Origin: Bifidobacterium choladohabitans | Lineage (GTDB): Bacteria; Actinomycetota; Actinomycetes; Actinomycetales; Bifidobacteriaceae | Assembly (NCBI RefSeq): GCF_016102005.1 | Contig: NZ_JACFPL010000002.1 | Span: 186,001 to 250,000 of the forward strand | DNA length: 64,000 bases | Direction of reading: 5' to 3' | Part shown: positions 8,570-18,369 of the stretch, piece by piece | How positions within the stretch are numbered: the stretch's first letter is position 1 | How the letters are laid out: the number at the start of each line of letters is the position of its first letter | The notes under the pieces: model-generated | Told to the model about the DNA's origin: nothing | What the model saw: the letters and a program-made list of their open reading frames with translations, nothing else | Databases searched by the model: none | Program-made: the position numbers and the translations under genes

Positions 8570-10330
8570 ATGAACGATGATCACAGCGTAGACGCATGGG
8601 CTGTCTCGGCAGAATCGGCGGATCAGGTCAGTCCATCATCGGGCAGCGGCACTGCCAAGCGGGCCGGATTCAGTCAGCCGCGCCCTATTTTGCGGTCGCG
8701 GGTTTTTCTCTATGTGACGGAGTTCTTCTCGGGTATGGCCGTCATGGCCGCCGAGCTGGGGGCCTCCCGCCTGCTGGCTCCTTACTTCTCTTCCTCCCAG
8801 ATCGTGTGGACCATCATCATCGGGACCATCATGATCGCCCTGGCCCTGGGCGCCGTGGTCGGCGGCCGCTGGGCCGACAGGAACCCCGACCCGGACAGGC
8901 TCTACCTGTGCATTATGGCCGCGGCCGTCTGGATCGCCCTGATCCCCCTGGTCGGCAAGTATCTGATCATCCTGATCTCGGGACTGCTGATCGTGGCCGT
9001 CTCGACCAACTTCCTGGTCCTGGCGGCCTTCATCTCCTGCCTGATCATCTTTGTTCCGCCCCTCTTCCTCCTGGGCACCATCACCCCCGGCCTGGTCAAG
9101 AGCGCCACCGATTCCCTGGACGACAACGCTTCGGTGGTCGGTCGGCTCAGCGCCTGCAACACCGTGGGGTCCATCCTGGGCACTTTCCTGCCCACCTTTG
9201 TGACCATCCCGGCCGTGGGGACCTTCGTCACCTTCCTAATCTTCTCCGGGATACTACTCCTGGTGGCCTTGGTCTACTTCCTTTCCTCCCATGCGCACCG
9301 CCTGGCCTGCCTGATCGCCACGGTGGCCTTTGTGGTCTCGGCCGCCCTGTCACCGATGACGGGGTTCGCCTTCTGGGAGAAGGGCCTGGCCTACGAGGGC
9401 GAGTCCATCTACAACTACCTGCAGGTCAAAACCCTGGCGGACAGAACCATCCTTTCCACCAACGTCCTCTTCGGCGTTCAGTCGGTGACCATGAAGCACC
9501 CTGGGATGACCGGCATGTACTACGACACGGCCCTGGCGGCGCCGCTCATGGCCGATCAGGCCCGCTCGGCCCTGATCCTGGGCATGGGGACGGGGACCTA
9601 CGCCCGGCAGCTGAGGCGGTACTATCCTCGGATGGCAATCCAGGGGGTTGAGATCGATCGGACCATCAGCGACCTGGCCATCAAGTATTTCGTTCAGCCC
9701 AGCGATATTCCGGTTTCCACCTACGACGGGCGAGCCTGGCTGGCAGCCAGCGCTCAGCGCTATGATCTGATCATGGTCGATGCCTATCAGGACATCACCA
9801 TACCCTTCCAAATGAGCTCCACCGAGTTCTTCAACCTGGTCAGGAAGCACCTGAATCCGGGCGGGGTCATGGTGGTCAACATGAACATGATCGACGACGG
9901 TCAGGGGTCCATCAATGCAGCCCTGACCAATACCATCACCAGGATCTTCGGATCCGATGCCATTTTGACGGCCGACGTGCCACAGACCACCAACCGCGAG
10001 CTCTTTGCTCGTCGCCCAGTTTCCGAGGCTTTTGCGGAATCTGGGGGACTCAAGAAGGCAGCGATGCGGGACTATCCTGGTTCTGACCTGCTGGCAGAAG
10101 CTGCCTCCAGGGTCAGTCCTGATCCGGATCTGTCCCAGATGATGGAGCAGGTCAGCTTCCGTTTGAGCACGGTTGGGAATGCAAAGGGGAGGGTATTGAC
10201 CGATGACAATGCGCCGGTGGAGCTGCTGGGCATGCACGCCATCGACGGCATCATCAGCAGGGAGGCCGGCCCCTACCGACGGATTCTTCAGCAGGAGGGG
10301 ATTCAAGGGCTGATCCGGGAGGTCTCCTGA
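8570..10330 (+). CDS. Membrane-anchored spermidine synthase-like protein (polyamine aminopropyltransferase fold)
   Basis: A 586-residue two-part protein. Residues about 45-260 form seven or so membrane helices (for example the MAVMAAELGASRLLAPYF start and several V/L/I-rich segments). The remainder is a Rossmann-fold methyltransferase-like domain resembling SpeE, with LILGMGTGTYARQL, VEIDRTI and DLIMVDAYQD. The PFQMSSTEFF segment corresponds to the usual post-D gate-keeper region. Many such membrane fusions are annotated spermidine synthase without proof, so the reaction is uncertain. ATG 8570 follows GGGAG by 5 bases; earlier TTG and ATG codons lack a site. Confidence 0.75.
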   Translation: MNDDHSVDAWAVSAESADQVSPSSGSGTAKRAGFSQPRPILRSRVFLYVTEFFSGMAVMAAELGASRLLAPYFSSSQIVWTIIIGTIMIALALGAVVGGRWADRNPDPDRLYLCIMAAAVWIALIPLVGKYLIILISGLLIVAVSTNFLVLAAFISCLIIFVPPLFLLGTITPGLVKSATDSLDDNASVVGRLSACNTVGSILGTFLPTFVTIPAVGTFVTFLIFSGILLLVALVYFLSSHAHRLACLIATVAFVVSAALSPMTGFAFWEKGLAYEGESIYNYLQVKTLADRTILSTNVLFGVQSVTMKHPGMTGMYYDTALAAPLMADQARSALILGMGTGTYARQLRRYYPRMAIQGVEIDRTISDLAIKYFVQPSDIPVSTYDGRAWLAASAQRYDLIMVDAYQDITIPFQMSSTEFFNLVRKHLNPGGVMVVNMNMIDDGQGSINAALTNTITRIFGSDAILTADVPQTTNRELFARRPVSEAFAESGGLKKAAMRDYPGSDLLAEAASRVSPDPDLSQMMEQVSFRLSTVGNAKGRVLTDDNAPVELLGMHAIDGIISREAGPYRRILQQEGIQGLIREVS

Positions 10331-10438
10331 GTGTTCGCCCCAATCCCAAGCGCGTTGGAAGCATGGAAACAGGGGATCATAGCGTTAGACTATGGCCTGA
10401 GACCAGCACTGATGAAGAGAACCGGAGGTTAAGCGGTA

Positions 10439-11368
10439 GTGGACGGTGATCATCAGGAGGGGCTGACCGCATTGTTGGATCAGTTCCTGGCCTACACCGG
10501 TCTGGAGCGGGGTCTTGCACCCGCCACGGTCAAGGCTTATAAGTCCGATCTGACCATGTATATCAACTGGTTGTCCGGCCGCGGCATCACCAGCCTGGAG
10601 CAGATCCAGACCGCCGATGTGGAGGGCTTTTTAGCCCATCTGGCCGATGAGAGCCCAGCCAGCCGCTCGCGGAGGATGGCCGCCGTCCATGAATGGCACC
10701 GGTTCGCCCTCAAGCAAGGGGTGACCGACCAGGATGTCTCCCGTACCGTCAAGGCTCCCAAGGGAACCTCGGCCCTGCCGGATGTGCTGGACGTGGACCA
10801 GGTGACCCGGCTGCTGGATGTGGCCGCCATGGGCGGGTCCAAGGATCCGGTGGTCCTGCGGGACAAGGCCCTGCTGGAATTCATGTACGCCACTGGCTGC
10901 CGGGTCTCGGAGGCCGTAGGCACCAACCTTGAGGACATGGACCTGGATGAGCGGGTGGTCCGTTTGACCGGCAAGGGCGACAAGCAGCGTCTGGTGCCCA
11001 TGGGATCCTATGCATGCCAGGCCATGCAGACCTACCTGAATCTGGGACGGGCCAGCCTGTGCAATCGGGCCACCAAGGGCAGGGAATTGCGGGCTGTCTT
11101 CCTCAACAAGCGCGGCAAGCGGCTGACCAGGCAGACGGTCTGGCAGGTGGTCAGGGATGCCGGTCGCCGTGCGGGCCTGAACAGGCCCCTGCACCCTCAC
11201 ACCCTGCGGCACTCCTTCGCCACTCATCTGCTGGAGGGAGGCGCCGATGTGCGTTCGGTCCAGGAGCTGCTGGGCCACGCTTCGGTGACCACGACACAGA
11301 TCTACACTCATGTAAGCCCCCAGGCCCTGATGGAGACCTACCAGACGGCCCATCCTCGCGCTCGCTGA
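10439..11368 (+). CDS. xerD: Tyrosine recombinase XerD
   Basis: A 309-residue site-specific recombinase that resolves chromosome dimers together with XerC. The N-terminal SAM-like core-binding domain is followed by the catalytic domain with ATGCRVSEAV (Arg I), HPHTLRHSFATHLL (His-x-x-Arg), LLGHASVTTTQIYTH (second His and the nucleophilic Tyr). Full length and all catalytic residues present. It starts at GTG 10439. The position next to parA-scpA-scpB is the usual place for xerD in actinobacteria, which is why I call this copy XerD and the copy at 18.7 kb XerC. Confidence 0.92.
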   Translation: MDGDHQEGLTALLDQFLAYTGLERGLAPATVKAYKSDLTMYINWLSGRGITSLEQIQTADVEGFLAHLADESPASRSRRMAAVHEWHRFALKQGVTDQDVSRTVKAPKGTSALPDVLDVDQVTRLLDVAAMGGSKDPVVLRDKALLEFMYATGCRVSEAVGTNLEDMDLDERVVRLTGKGDKQRLVPMGSYACQAMQTYLNLGRASLCNRATKGRELRAVFLNKRGKRLTRQTVWQVVRDAGRRAGLNRPLHPHTLRHSFATHLLEGGADVRSVQELLGHASVTTTQIYTHVSPQALMETYQTAHPRAR

Positions 11369-11413
11369 CCCGCCAACCCGCGAATGCGGTCGGAAACTTG
11401 ATAGGGTAGAGGC

Positions 11414-12253
11414 ATGCCTACGGATTTGTTAGGGCGCGAGTATGAGACGTTCGCTGCCCCGGAGCCTTTGAAACAGCACGGCCCGGCCCGTGTCCTCGCC
11501 ATGTGCAACCAGAAGGGCGGCGTGGGCAAGACCACCTCATCGATCAACATCGCCGGGGCCATGTGCCAGTATGGGCGACGCGTGCTGATCGTGGACTTCG
11601 ACCCCCAGGGCGCGGCCACCGTGGGCCTGGGCATCAATGCCAACAGCGTGGACAACACCATTTACACCGCCATGTTCGACACCTCCCTGGATGTTCACGA
11701 GGTGGTCAGGCACACCCGTTTTGACGGTCTGGACATCATACCGGCCAACATCGATCTGTCGGCCGCTGAGATTCAGTTGGTCACCGAGGTCGGCCGGGAG
11801 CAGGCCCTGGCGGCAACCATCCGGCCCCTGCGGCAGGAGTATGACGCCATCATCATCGACTGCCAGCCCTCGCTCGGTCTGCTGACCGTCAACGCGTTGA
11901 CTGCTGCGGACGGGGTCATCATTCCTGTGGCGGCCGAGTTCTTCGCCCTGCGTGGCGTGGCCCTGCTCATGCAATCCATAGAGAAGGTCCGCAGCCGCAT
12001 CAACCCCGACCTGCAGATCTACGGGGTGCTGGTCACCATGTACACCAAGACCCTGCATTCGGACGAGGTGCTTCAACGCATCTACGAGGCCTTCAAGGGC
12101 AAGGTCCTGCACTCCATCATCAGCCGGTCCATCAAGCTGCCCGACGCCACGGTGGCCGGCGAGCCCATCACCATGTTCGCTCCCGAGCACAAGACCGCCA
12201 AGGAGTATCGGGAGGTCGCCCGGGAGCTGATCGCCCGCGGCATCGTGGCGTGA
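11414..12253 (+). CDS. parA: ParA-family ATPase (chromosome partitioning, ScpAB-linked)
   Basis: A 279-residue deviant Walker ATPase. QKGGVGKTTSSINIA is the ParA P-loop with signature lysine, LIVDFDPQGAATVGLGI is motif A', and IIIDCQPSLGLLTVNAL is Walker B. There is no DNA-binding N-terminal HTH and no adjacent parB, so this is the orphan ParA type that sits with scpAB in actinobacteria rather than the oriC-linked Soj. The stop overlaps the scpA start. Confidence 0.92.
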   Translation: MPTDLLGREYETFAAPEPLKQHGPARVLAMCNQKGGVGKTTSSINIAGAMCQYGRRVLIVDFDPQGAATVGLGINANSVDNTIYTAMFDTSLDVHEVVRHTRFDGLDIIPANIDLSAAEIQLVTEVGREQALAATIRPLRQEYDAIIIDCQPSLGLLTVNALTAADGVIIPVAAEFFALRGVALLMQSIEKVRSRINPDLQIYGVLVTMYTKTLHSDEVLQRIYEAFKGKVLHSIISRSIKLPDATVAGEPITMFAPEHKTAKEYREVARELIARGIVA

Positions 12254-13053
12254 GCGGATCAGCGGACGGCTTCGCCGTCGACCTGGATGTCTACCAGGGG
12301 CCCTTCGACCTGCTGCTGGGCATGCTGGCTAACCGGAAACTCTCCCTGACGGAGGTTTCGTTAGCCTCCATCACCGGGGAGTTTCTGGACTATGTGCGCA
12401 CCTTGGACTTCAGTCAGGGACTGGACCAGGCCAGCGCCTTCCTGGATGTGGCCTCGGTGCTGGTGGAGGCCAAGAGCGCCGCCCTCCTGCCTGTGGAGGA
12501 CGAATCCATGCGCGACCAGGCCTCCATGGACGCCCTTCGGGAGCGTGATCTGCTCTTCGCCAGGCTGTTGCAGTATCGGGCTTTCAAGCAGGCTGGACAG
12601 GACTTTCGAGCCAGGCTGGCCGCCAACTCGGGCCGCTACCCGCATCCCGGCCATCTGGAGCCCCAGCTGGCTCATTTGCTACCTGATTTGGTCTGGACCT
12701 TGAAGCCGGAGGATCTGGCCCTGCTCTGCGCCAACGCCCTGGTCAACGCTCCGGCCTCAGAAGTTCGGCTGGACCAGCTGCACGTGCCTTTGGTTGATCT
12801 GAACAAGGAGGCTGACCAGGTTCGCCAAGCCTTGCTGGCAGAGCCCGGTCAGCCTGTGGCTTTCGCCGATCTGGTCGCTTCCTCCAAAGGCCGGGCGCAG
12901 GTGGTGGCCCGATTCCTGGCCGTGCTGATTTTCTTCAGGCAGGAATTGATCCAGTACCGTCAGGATGGTCCATACCAGCCGCTCTACCTGCGCTGGATAG
13001 GGCCGACCCAGGAGCCGGAAAAGGCCTTGATCAGTGAGGGGGACTTCGCATGA
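12250..13053 (+). CDS. scpA: Segregation and condensation protein A
   Basis: Kleisin subunit of the SMC-ScpAB condensin. The 267-residue protein opens with VDLDVYQGPFDLLLGMLANRKLSLTEVSLA, the N-terminal SMC-binding helix region, and ends in the winged-helix segment around FLAVLIFFRQELIQYRQ. GTG start at 12250 shares GTGA with the parA stop, and the gene's own stop shares ATGA with scpB, so parA-scpA-scpB is translationally coupled. Confidence 0.95.
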   Translation: MSGSADGFAVDLDVYQGPFDLLLGMLANRKLSLTEVSLASITGEFLDYVRTLDFSQGLDQASAFLDVASVLVEAKSAALLPVEDESMRDQASMDALRERDLLFARLLQYRAFKQAGQDFRARLAANSGRYPHPGHLEPQLAHLLPDLVWTLKPEDLALLCANALVNAPASEVRLDQLHVPLVDLNKEADQVRQALLAEPGQPVAFADLVASSKGRAQVVARFLAVLIFFRQELIQYRQDGPYQPLYLRWIGPTQEPEKALISEGDFA

Positions 13054-13712
13054 GCCAATCCTCGGCTCCCGACACCCGTCCCGAATATGTGGACTTCGAT
13101 GTGCAGGACTTTCCCGGCGGGCTGGCCGCCTGTCTGGAGGCCATTCTGGTGGCCACGGACCGGCCGCTGACCGCAGAGGACTTCTCCCGGGTGCTGGCCG
13201 TGGACCCGGCACCTGTCAATGCCGCCCTGGAATCGCTGGCCGAGTCCTACAGCGACCGAGGATTCGAACTGCGTCGGACCGCCCGGGGCTGGCAACTGAC
13301 CAGCCGGGCCGCCTACCAGCCCGTTGTGGCGGCCTTCGTCAAGGACGGTCAGACGGCACGTCTCTCCCAGGCGGCCCTGGAGGCCCTGGCCATCGTGGCC
13401 TACCGCCAGCCCATGACCCGTGCCCAGGTGGGTCAGATCCGCGGGGTCAACTCGGACGGGGTCATCCGGGCCCTGCTGGTGCGCGGCCTGGTTCGCGAGG
13501 AGGGCCTGGACGAGCAGACCCATGCCGCGCTCTTGGTCACCACCGACCTCTTCCTTGAGCGGATGGGTCTGCAATCCTTGGAGGATCTGCCCTCCCTGGC
13601 CCCCTTCCTTCCCGACGAGGACTCGGCCCTGGCCCAGGCCCGCCAGGAGTTGTCCGGCCAGCTTCAGTCCCCGGATCCGGCCCAGGGTTCGCCCCAGGGC
13701 AAGGAGCAGTGA
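13050..13712 (+). CDS. scpB: Segregation and condensation protein B
   Basis: A 220-residue ScpB with two winged-helix domains. Diagnostic sequence is LSQAALEALAIVAYRQPMTRAQVGQIRGVNSDGVIRALLVRGLVREEG, conserved around residues 110-155. It dimerises and binds the ScpA linker. Last gene of the xerD-parA-scpAB cluster; the C-terminal tail is short and proline- and glutamine-rich. Confidence 0.95.
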   Translation: MSQSSAPDTRPEYVDFDVQDFPGGLAACLEAILVATDRPLTAEDFSRVLAVDPAPVNAALESLAESYSDRGFELRRTARGWQLTSRAAYQPVVAAFVKDGQTARLSQAALEALAIVAYRQPMTRAQVGQIRGVNSDGVIRALLVRGLVREEGLDEQTHAALLVTTDLFLERMGLQSLEDLPSLAPFLPDEDSALAQARQELSGQLQSPDPAQGSPQGKEQ

Positions 13713-13826
13713 TCGTCTGTCACACAAGGCGGTTACACTTGTCTCTGTTTGTCCAATTCCTGGACCACGCCAACCGGCAGACAGGCCGGTGGGGGCATGG
13801 ATAGCATTCACGAGAATGAGGTTTTG

Positions 13827-15746
13827 ATGGCGGTACGCGGCGATATACGAAATGTGGCGATTGTGGCACACGTTGACCACGGCAAGACCACCCTGGTCAA
13901 CGCCATGCTGCAGCAGTCGCACGTCTTCTCCGAGCGGGAGGAGGTGCCCGACCGGGTCATGGACTCCAACGACCTGGAGAAGGAGAAGGGCATCACCATC
14001 CTGGCCAAGAACACCGCCGTCAAGTACACCGGCCCCCTGGCAGCCAAACTGGGCCAGCCCGACGGCATCACCATCAACGTGGTGGACACCCCCGGCCACG
14101 CCGACTTCGGAGGCGAGGTGGAACGCGGCATCTCCATGGTCGACGGGGTGGTCCTGCTGGTGGACGCCTCCGAGGGGCCCCTGCCCCAGACCCGCTTCGT
14201 CCTGCGCAAGGCCCTGGAGGCCAAACTGCCCGTCATCCTGGTCATCAACAAGACCGATCGGCCCGATGCCCGCATCTCCGAGGTGGTCTCCGAGTCCACC
14301 GATCTGCTCCTGGGTCTGGCCCAGGACGTGAGCGAGGAGGGAGTGGACCTGGACCTGGATTCCCTCCTGGACCTGCCTGTGATTTACTGTGCAGCCAAGG
14401 CCGGCAAGGCCTCCGTCAATCAGCCCGCCGACGGCGCTGTGCCCGACAACGACGATCTGGAGCCCCTCTTCGAGGCCATCCTGAACAACATCCCCGCCCC
14501 GGAGTACGAGGAGGGCGCCCCCCTGCAGGCCCACGTGACCAACATCGACGCCTCCGACTACCTGGGCCGTCTGGGCCTGGTGCGCATCTACAACGGCACC
14601 CTGATCAAGGGCCGCCAGTACGGCCTGTCGCGCGTGGACGGATCCATCGAGAACTTCAAGCTGACCGAGATTCTGCGCACCAAGGGCCTGCAGCGTTCCC
14701 CGGTGGACGAAGCCGGCCCCGGCGACATCGTGGCTGTGGCAGGTGTGGAAGACATCATGATTGGCGAGACCATCGTCGACCAGGACGATCCCCGCCCCTT
14801 GCCTCTGATCCATGTGGACGACCCGGCTGTTTCCATGACCTTCGGCACCAACGATTCGCCCCTGGCCGGCACCGAGGGCAAGGACCACAAGCTGACCGCC
14901 CGCATGCTCAAGGACCGTCTGGACCGCGAGCTGATCGGCAACGTCTCCATCAAGGTGCTGCCCACCGACCGGCCCGACGCCTGGGAGGTTCAGGGCCGTG
15001 GCGAGCTGGCCCTGGCCATCCTGGCCGAGCAGATGCGCCGCGAGGGCTACGAGCTGACCGTGGGCCGCCCCCAGGTGGTCACCAAGACCGTGGACGGCAA
15101 GCTTCAGGAGCCCATGGAGTCCGATACCATCGACGTGCCCGAGGAGTACATGGGCGCGGTCACCCAGCTCATGGCCGATCGAAAGGGCCGCATGGAGACC
15201 ATGACCAACCATGGCTCCGGCTGGGTCAGGATGCAGTTCACCGTGCCCTCCCGTGGCCTCCTGGGCTTCCGCACCGCCCTGCTGACCGCAACCCGCGGCA
15301 CCGGCATCTCCTCGTCGATCTCCGCAGGCTATGCCCCCTGGGCGGGCGACATCAAGACACGGCAGAACGGATCCATGGTCTCCGACCGCTCGGGCAAGGC
15401 CAGCCCCTACGCCATGCAGAAGCTCCAGGCCCGCGGCGAGTTCTTCGTCAAGCCCCAGTCGCCCGTCTACGAGGGGCAGATCGTGGGCATCAACAACAAG
15501 CCCGGCGACCTGGACATCAACATCACCCTGGAGAAGCACATGACCAACATGCGTTCCTCCACCGCCGACGTGCTGGAGACCCTGACCCCGCCCATCGACA
15601 TGAGCCTGGAGGAGTCCCTGGACTTCGCCAACGATGACGAGTGCGTGGAGGTGACCCCCGAGTCCATCCGCGTGCGCAAGATCATCCTGGACAGGGATGC
15701 CTGGTACAAGTGGAACGCCCGTCAGCGCAGGGCCAACAAGAAGTAA
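13827..15746 (+). CDS. typA: Ribosome-associated GTPase TypA/BipA
   Basis: A 639-residue translational GTPase involved in ribosome assembly and stress adaptation. G-motifs: VAHVDHGKTTLVNAM (G1), DTPGHADFGGEVER (G3), INKTDRPDA (G4). The C-terminal BipA-specific region is full length and ends in a basic QRRANKK. ATG at 13827 begins MAVRGDIRNV as in other family members; an in-frame ATG at 13797 (10 residues longer) is possible but the extension is not conserved. The gene is followed by a GC-rich hairpin. Confidence 0.96.
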   Translation: MAVRGDIRNVAIVAHVDHGKTTLVNAMLQQSHVFSEREEVPDRVMDSNDLEKEKGITILAKNTAVKYTGPLAAKLGQPDGITINVVDTPGHADFGGEVERGISMVDGVVLLVDASEGPLPQTRFVLRKALEAKLPVILVINKTDRPDARISEVVSESTDLLLGLAQDVSEEGVDLDLDSLLDLPVIYCAAKAGKASVNQPADGAVPDNDDLEPLFEAILNNIPAPEYEEGAPLQAHVTNIDASDYLGRLGLVRIYNGTLIKGRQYGLSRVDGSIENFKLTEILRTKGLQRSPVDEAGPGDIVAVAGVEDIMIGETIVDQDDPRPLPLIHVDDPAVSMTFGTNDSPLAGTEGKDHKLTARMLKDRLDRELIGNVSIKVLPTDRPDAWEVQGRGELALAILAEQMRREGYELTVGRPQVVTKTVDGKLQEPMESDTIDVPEEYMGAVTQLMADRKGRMETMTNHGSGWVRMQFTVPSRGLLGFRTALLTATRGTGISSSISAGYAPWAGDIKTRQNGSMVSDRSGKASPYAMQKLQARGEFFVKPQSPVYEGQIVGINNKPGDLDINITLEKHMTNMRSSTADVLETLTPPIDMSLEESLDFANDDECVEVTPESIRVRKIILDRDAWYKWNARQRRANKK

Positions 15747-15769
15747 ACCTTCCCTCATAATCGGTCTTG

Positions 15770-15805
15770 GTCCGACCCGGCCGCCCCACGGTGACCGGGT
15801 CGGAC
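15770..15805 (+). terminator. GC-rich hairpin after typA
   Basis: A perfect 11-bp stem GTCCGACCCGG / CCGGGTCGGAC (15770-15780, 15795-15805) with a 14-base loop. It lacks a U-run, as is common for actinobacterial terminators, and lies 24 bp past the typA stop and 14 bp before the next start. Confidence 0.6.
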
Positions 15806-15818
15806 TAGTCTGGAACCC

Positions 15819-16283
15819 ATGAAGTCTCAGGTTTCCAAATCCAAGGACCAAGCCCCCTCCCGTTCGACGGGGGAGTCTGGCAAGGCCAGTGCCTTTCGTT
15901 GCCTGCTGGGCCTGCCCATCGGCCTGGCGGTGGGGGTGCTGGGGACCCTGGTCCAGCGCTCCGGGGCCGCTCAGGGTCTGCCTTGGGGGATGGTCCTGGC
16001 CTATCTGCTGGTGGCCCTGGCCGCCTGGTGGGTCCGTTGCGACAGCGGCACCATGGGGCTGGCCCTGCATCTGGTGGCCTCGACGGTCACGGTCTGGCTG
16101 CTCTCCATGAGGGGGCCGGGCGGCGACGTGCTCATGCCCTATGCCAACTTCCCTACATTCTTTGCCAAGTATGCGGTCTTCCTCTGGATGGGCGGGCTGG
16201 TCCTGATACAGACCCTGGCCATCTGCCTGCCGGCCTCCTGGTTTGCTGACGGCCCCCTGCGTCGTCAGGGGCGATCGGCATGA
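15819..16283 (+). CDS. Conserved membrane protein of unknown function
   Basis: A 154-residue protein with a short hydrophilic, lysine- and serine-rich N terminus and four predicted membrane helices (approximately residues 28-48, 58-73, 78-98 and 118-140). I do not recognise the family with confidence. Its stop shares ATGA with pheA, so it is co-transcribed with the aromatic amino-acid genes; whether it contributes to that pathway cannot be said. Confidence 0.75.
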   Translation: MKSQVSKSKDQAPSRSTGESGKASAFRCLLGLPIGLAVGVLGTLVQRSGAAQGLPWGMVLAYLLVALAAWWVRCDSGTMGLALHLVASTVTVWLLSMRGPGGDVLMPYANFPTFFAKYAVFLWMGGLVLIQTLAICLPASWFADGPLRRQGRSA

Positions 16284-17266
16284 GCCAGGTTCCGTCAGTA
16301 TCACCTGTGACTCCGCCCGACCGTATTCCCCTGCACTTCCTGGGTCCCGAGGGGACCTTCACCCATCAGGCCGCCCTTGAGGCCGCCAACCTCATGGCGA
16401 CAAGGCTGGGTTGCCAGACGGATCTTAAGCCCTGCACGGATGCGGCTGCCATTGTGGAGGCCGTGGAGGAGGGCCGAGGCTGGGGGGTGCTGGCCTGGGA
16501 GAACAATGTGGAGGGCCATGTGGTGCCCAACATGGACGCCCTGATCGACGCTCAAGCGGTGGCGGGCTTCGGCATGGTCCGCCTGCCCATCGTTTTCGAT
16601 GCCTTCGTCCGGGCCGACCATGGCCCCCTGCGCCAGGTCGGCGCGCATCCCCACGGACTGGCCCAGTGCAAGGGCTTCATCAAAGAGACCGGTCTGAATC
16701 CGGTGACAGCCAACTCCAACGCCGCTGCCTGCCGTGATCTGGGCCCCGATCAGGTGGCTCTGGGTCCGGGCATCTGCGGGAGCCTCTACGGGCTGGAGAC
16801 TTACCGGCGCGAGGTGCAGGACTATCAGGGGGCCCGCACCGACTTTCTTATGCTGGCACCCCGGGATCAGGCAGCCCGGCTGGCACGCCGCCTGGCGCCG
16901 GGCGGGGATTTCGAGTCCATCGTCACCTTCATTCCCCTGAATACCGGGCCGGGCGTGCTGGCCAACCTGCTGGACCGTCTGCGCGATGCGGGCCTGAACA
17001 TGACCTCATTCATGTCCCGGCCCATCAAGGGGCACGACGGAACCTACAGCTTCGTAGCCAGCATCGACGCCGCACCGTGGCAGAAGGGTCTGCATCAGGT
17101 GCTGGCCGACCTGCTGGAAAGGGGGGACTGGCTCAAGACCCTGGCGGTCCATCCGCGCACCCCGCATCCAGCGCCCCCCATCCGTGAATGGATGCTGCCC
17201 AGGGCGGGGGCCTTCCGGGGTGAGGACCCCGATTCCGAGACAATCAGCAAGGAGTTGTTATGGTAG
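16280..17266 (+). CDS. pheA: Prephenate dehydratase with ACT domain
   Basis: Makes phenylpyruvate in phenylalanine synthesis. The 328-residue protein opens with LHFLGPEGTFTHQAA, the first PDT motif, and has WENNVEGHV (the GV..PIENS equivalent, here divergent) and GARTDFLML (usually TRF). The ACT domain has ESIVTFIPLNTGPGVLANLLDRL, where Phe normally binds for feedback inhibition. There is no chorismate mutase domain. It is coupled to the upstream membrane protein, and overlaps tyrA by 7 bp. Confidence 0.9.
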   Translation: MSQVPSVSPVTPPDRIPLHFLGPEGTFTHQAALEAANLMATRLGCQTDLKPCTDAAAIVEAVEEGRGWGVLAWENNVEGHVVPNMDALIDAQAVAGFGMVRLPIVFDAFVRADHGPLRQVGAHPHGLAQCKGFIKETGLNPVTANSNAAACRDLGPDQVALGPGICGSLYGLETYRREVQDYQGARTDFLMLAPRDQAARLARRLAPGGDFESIVTFIPLNTGPGVLANLLDRLRDAGLNMTSFMSRPIKGHDGTYSFVASIDAAPWQKGLHQVLADLLERGDWLKTLAVHPRTPHPAPPIREWMLPRAGAFRGEDPDSETISKELLW

Positions 17267-18369
17267 ATGAATCCGCGCCCTTCCCACACATGGATCTGTC
17301 CGGGCCCGAACACATGCACCCGATAGCGGGCATGGCCGCCTCACCGGTGCTGACCTCGGCCCACAAGATCGCCGTTGCGGGACTGGGTCTGATCGGGGGA
17401 TCGTTGGCCCGCCGCCTGGCCGCCCGGGGTCGGTTCGTGATCGCCTGGAACCATAACGACCGTCCCTATGAGCAGGCCCGCAGCCAGGGAATCCATTGCG
17501 TGGACACCCTGGAGGAGCTGGCCAAGGGCAAGGCAGACGTGCTGGTGCTGGCCACCCCCTTGCGGGCCATGCCCGACGTGCTCCAGGCCCTGGCCCCGGT
17601 ACTGACCCGTGGCACCACCCTGACCGACGTGGGCAGCGTCAAGGGACCTGTCCGCAGGCAGGTCGAACAGGCCGGTCTGGCCGATCGTTATGTAGGCGCC
17701 CATCCCATGGCCGGCAGCGAGGGCTCCGGCTATGAGGATTCGGACCCGGCCCTCTTGGAAGATGCCGTCTGGGCCCTCTGCGTCGATGAGCATACGGATT
17801 ACAGCCGCTTCCTGACCGTGGCCGATATGGTCACCCAGGGGCTGGGCAACCGGCTGATCGCCCTGGACGATGCCACCCACGACCGGGCTGCGGCACTGAT
17901 TTCGCACATGCCCCATGTGGTGGCCACCGCCCTGGCCAATATGCTGACGAGGTCGCCCGACCGTCGTGTGGCCTCGGCTTTGGCGGCCGGGTCCTGGCGG
18001 GACATGACCCGTGTGGCCCTGACCGATCCGGAAAGGACCCGGGCCATGGTGGAGGAGAACGCCGACCAGGTGGCCGACCTTCTGGATGCCCTGGTCGAGA
18101 ATCTGCAGGGCATGGCTTCCCTTCTGCGGGACCAGGAGCCGGAGGCCGACGAAAAGCGTCGGAGCTTCTTCCTCCAGGCGGACCCCTTCCGACGCTACAA
18201 GGCTGCCCTGGGCGACCGGGAGCAGATGCCCACAACTGATCTGGAACTGGATCCGCAGGGGGGCAACTGGCGGCAGGAGCTGATGGATTCGGCCCTGCGT
18301 GGCGAGCAGGTCTCGGCCTTCCTGACCACCAGCCGGGCCCGGGTGCTGCACCCGCCTGTCATCGACTGA
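17260..18369 (+). CDS. tyrA: Prephenate dehydrogenase
   Basis: Oxidises prephenate to 4-hydroxyphenylpyruvate in tyrosine synthesis. It has VAGLGLIGGSLARRLAARG (NAD-binding), VGAHPMAGSEGSGY (substrate-binding), and ALISHMPHVVATALAN with the catalytic-site histidines. With 369 residues it is longer than the minimal enzyme; the N-terminal 35 residues before the Rossmann fold look disordered. AAGGAG five bases before ATG 17260 supports this start even though it lies inside pheA. Confidence 0.92.
   Translation: MVDESAPFPHMDLSGPEHMHPIAGMAASPVLTSAHKIAVAGLGLIGGSLARRLAARGRFVIAWNHNDRPYEQARSQGIHCVDTLEELAKGKADVLVLATPLRAMPDVLQALAPVLTRGTTLTDVGSVKGPVRRQVEQAGLADRYVGAHPMAGSEGSGYEDSDPALLEDAVWALCVDEHTDYSRFLTVADMVTQGLGNRLIALDDATHDRAAALISHMPHVVATALANMLTRSPDRRVASALAAGSWRDMTRVALTDPERTRAMVEENADQVADLLDALVENLQGMASLLRDQEPEADEKRRSFFLQADPFRRYKAALGDREQMPTTDLELDPQGGNWRQELMDSALRGEQVSAFLTTSRARVLHPPVID

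Noticed and set aside
12984-16304. Very long open frame (about 1100 codons) on the minus strand opposite scpB, typA and pheA
   Set aside because: It is a shadow of GC-rich coding sequence: the plus-strand frames encode clearly conserved proteins, and the antisense translation is low-complexity and without homology signs.
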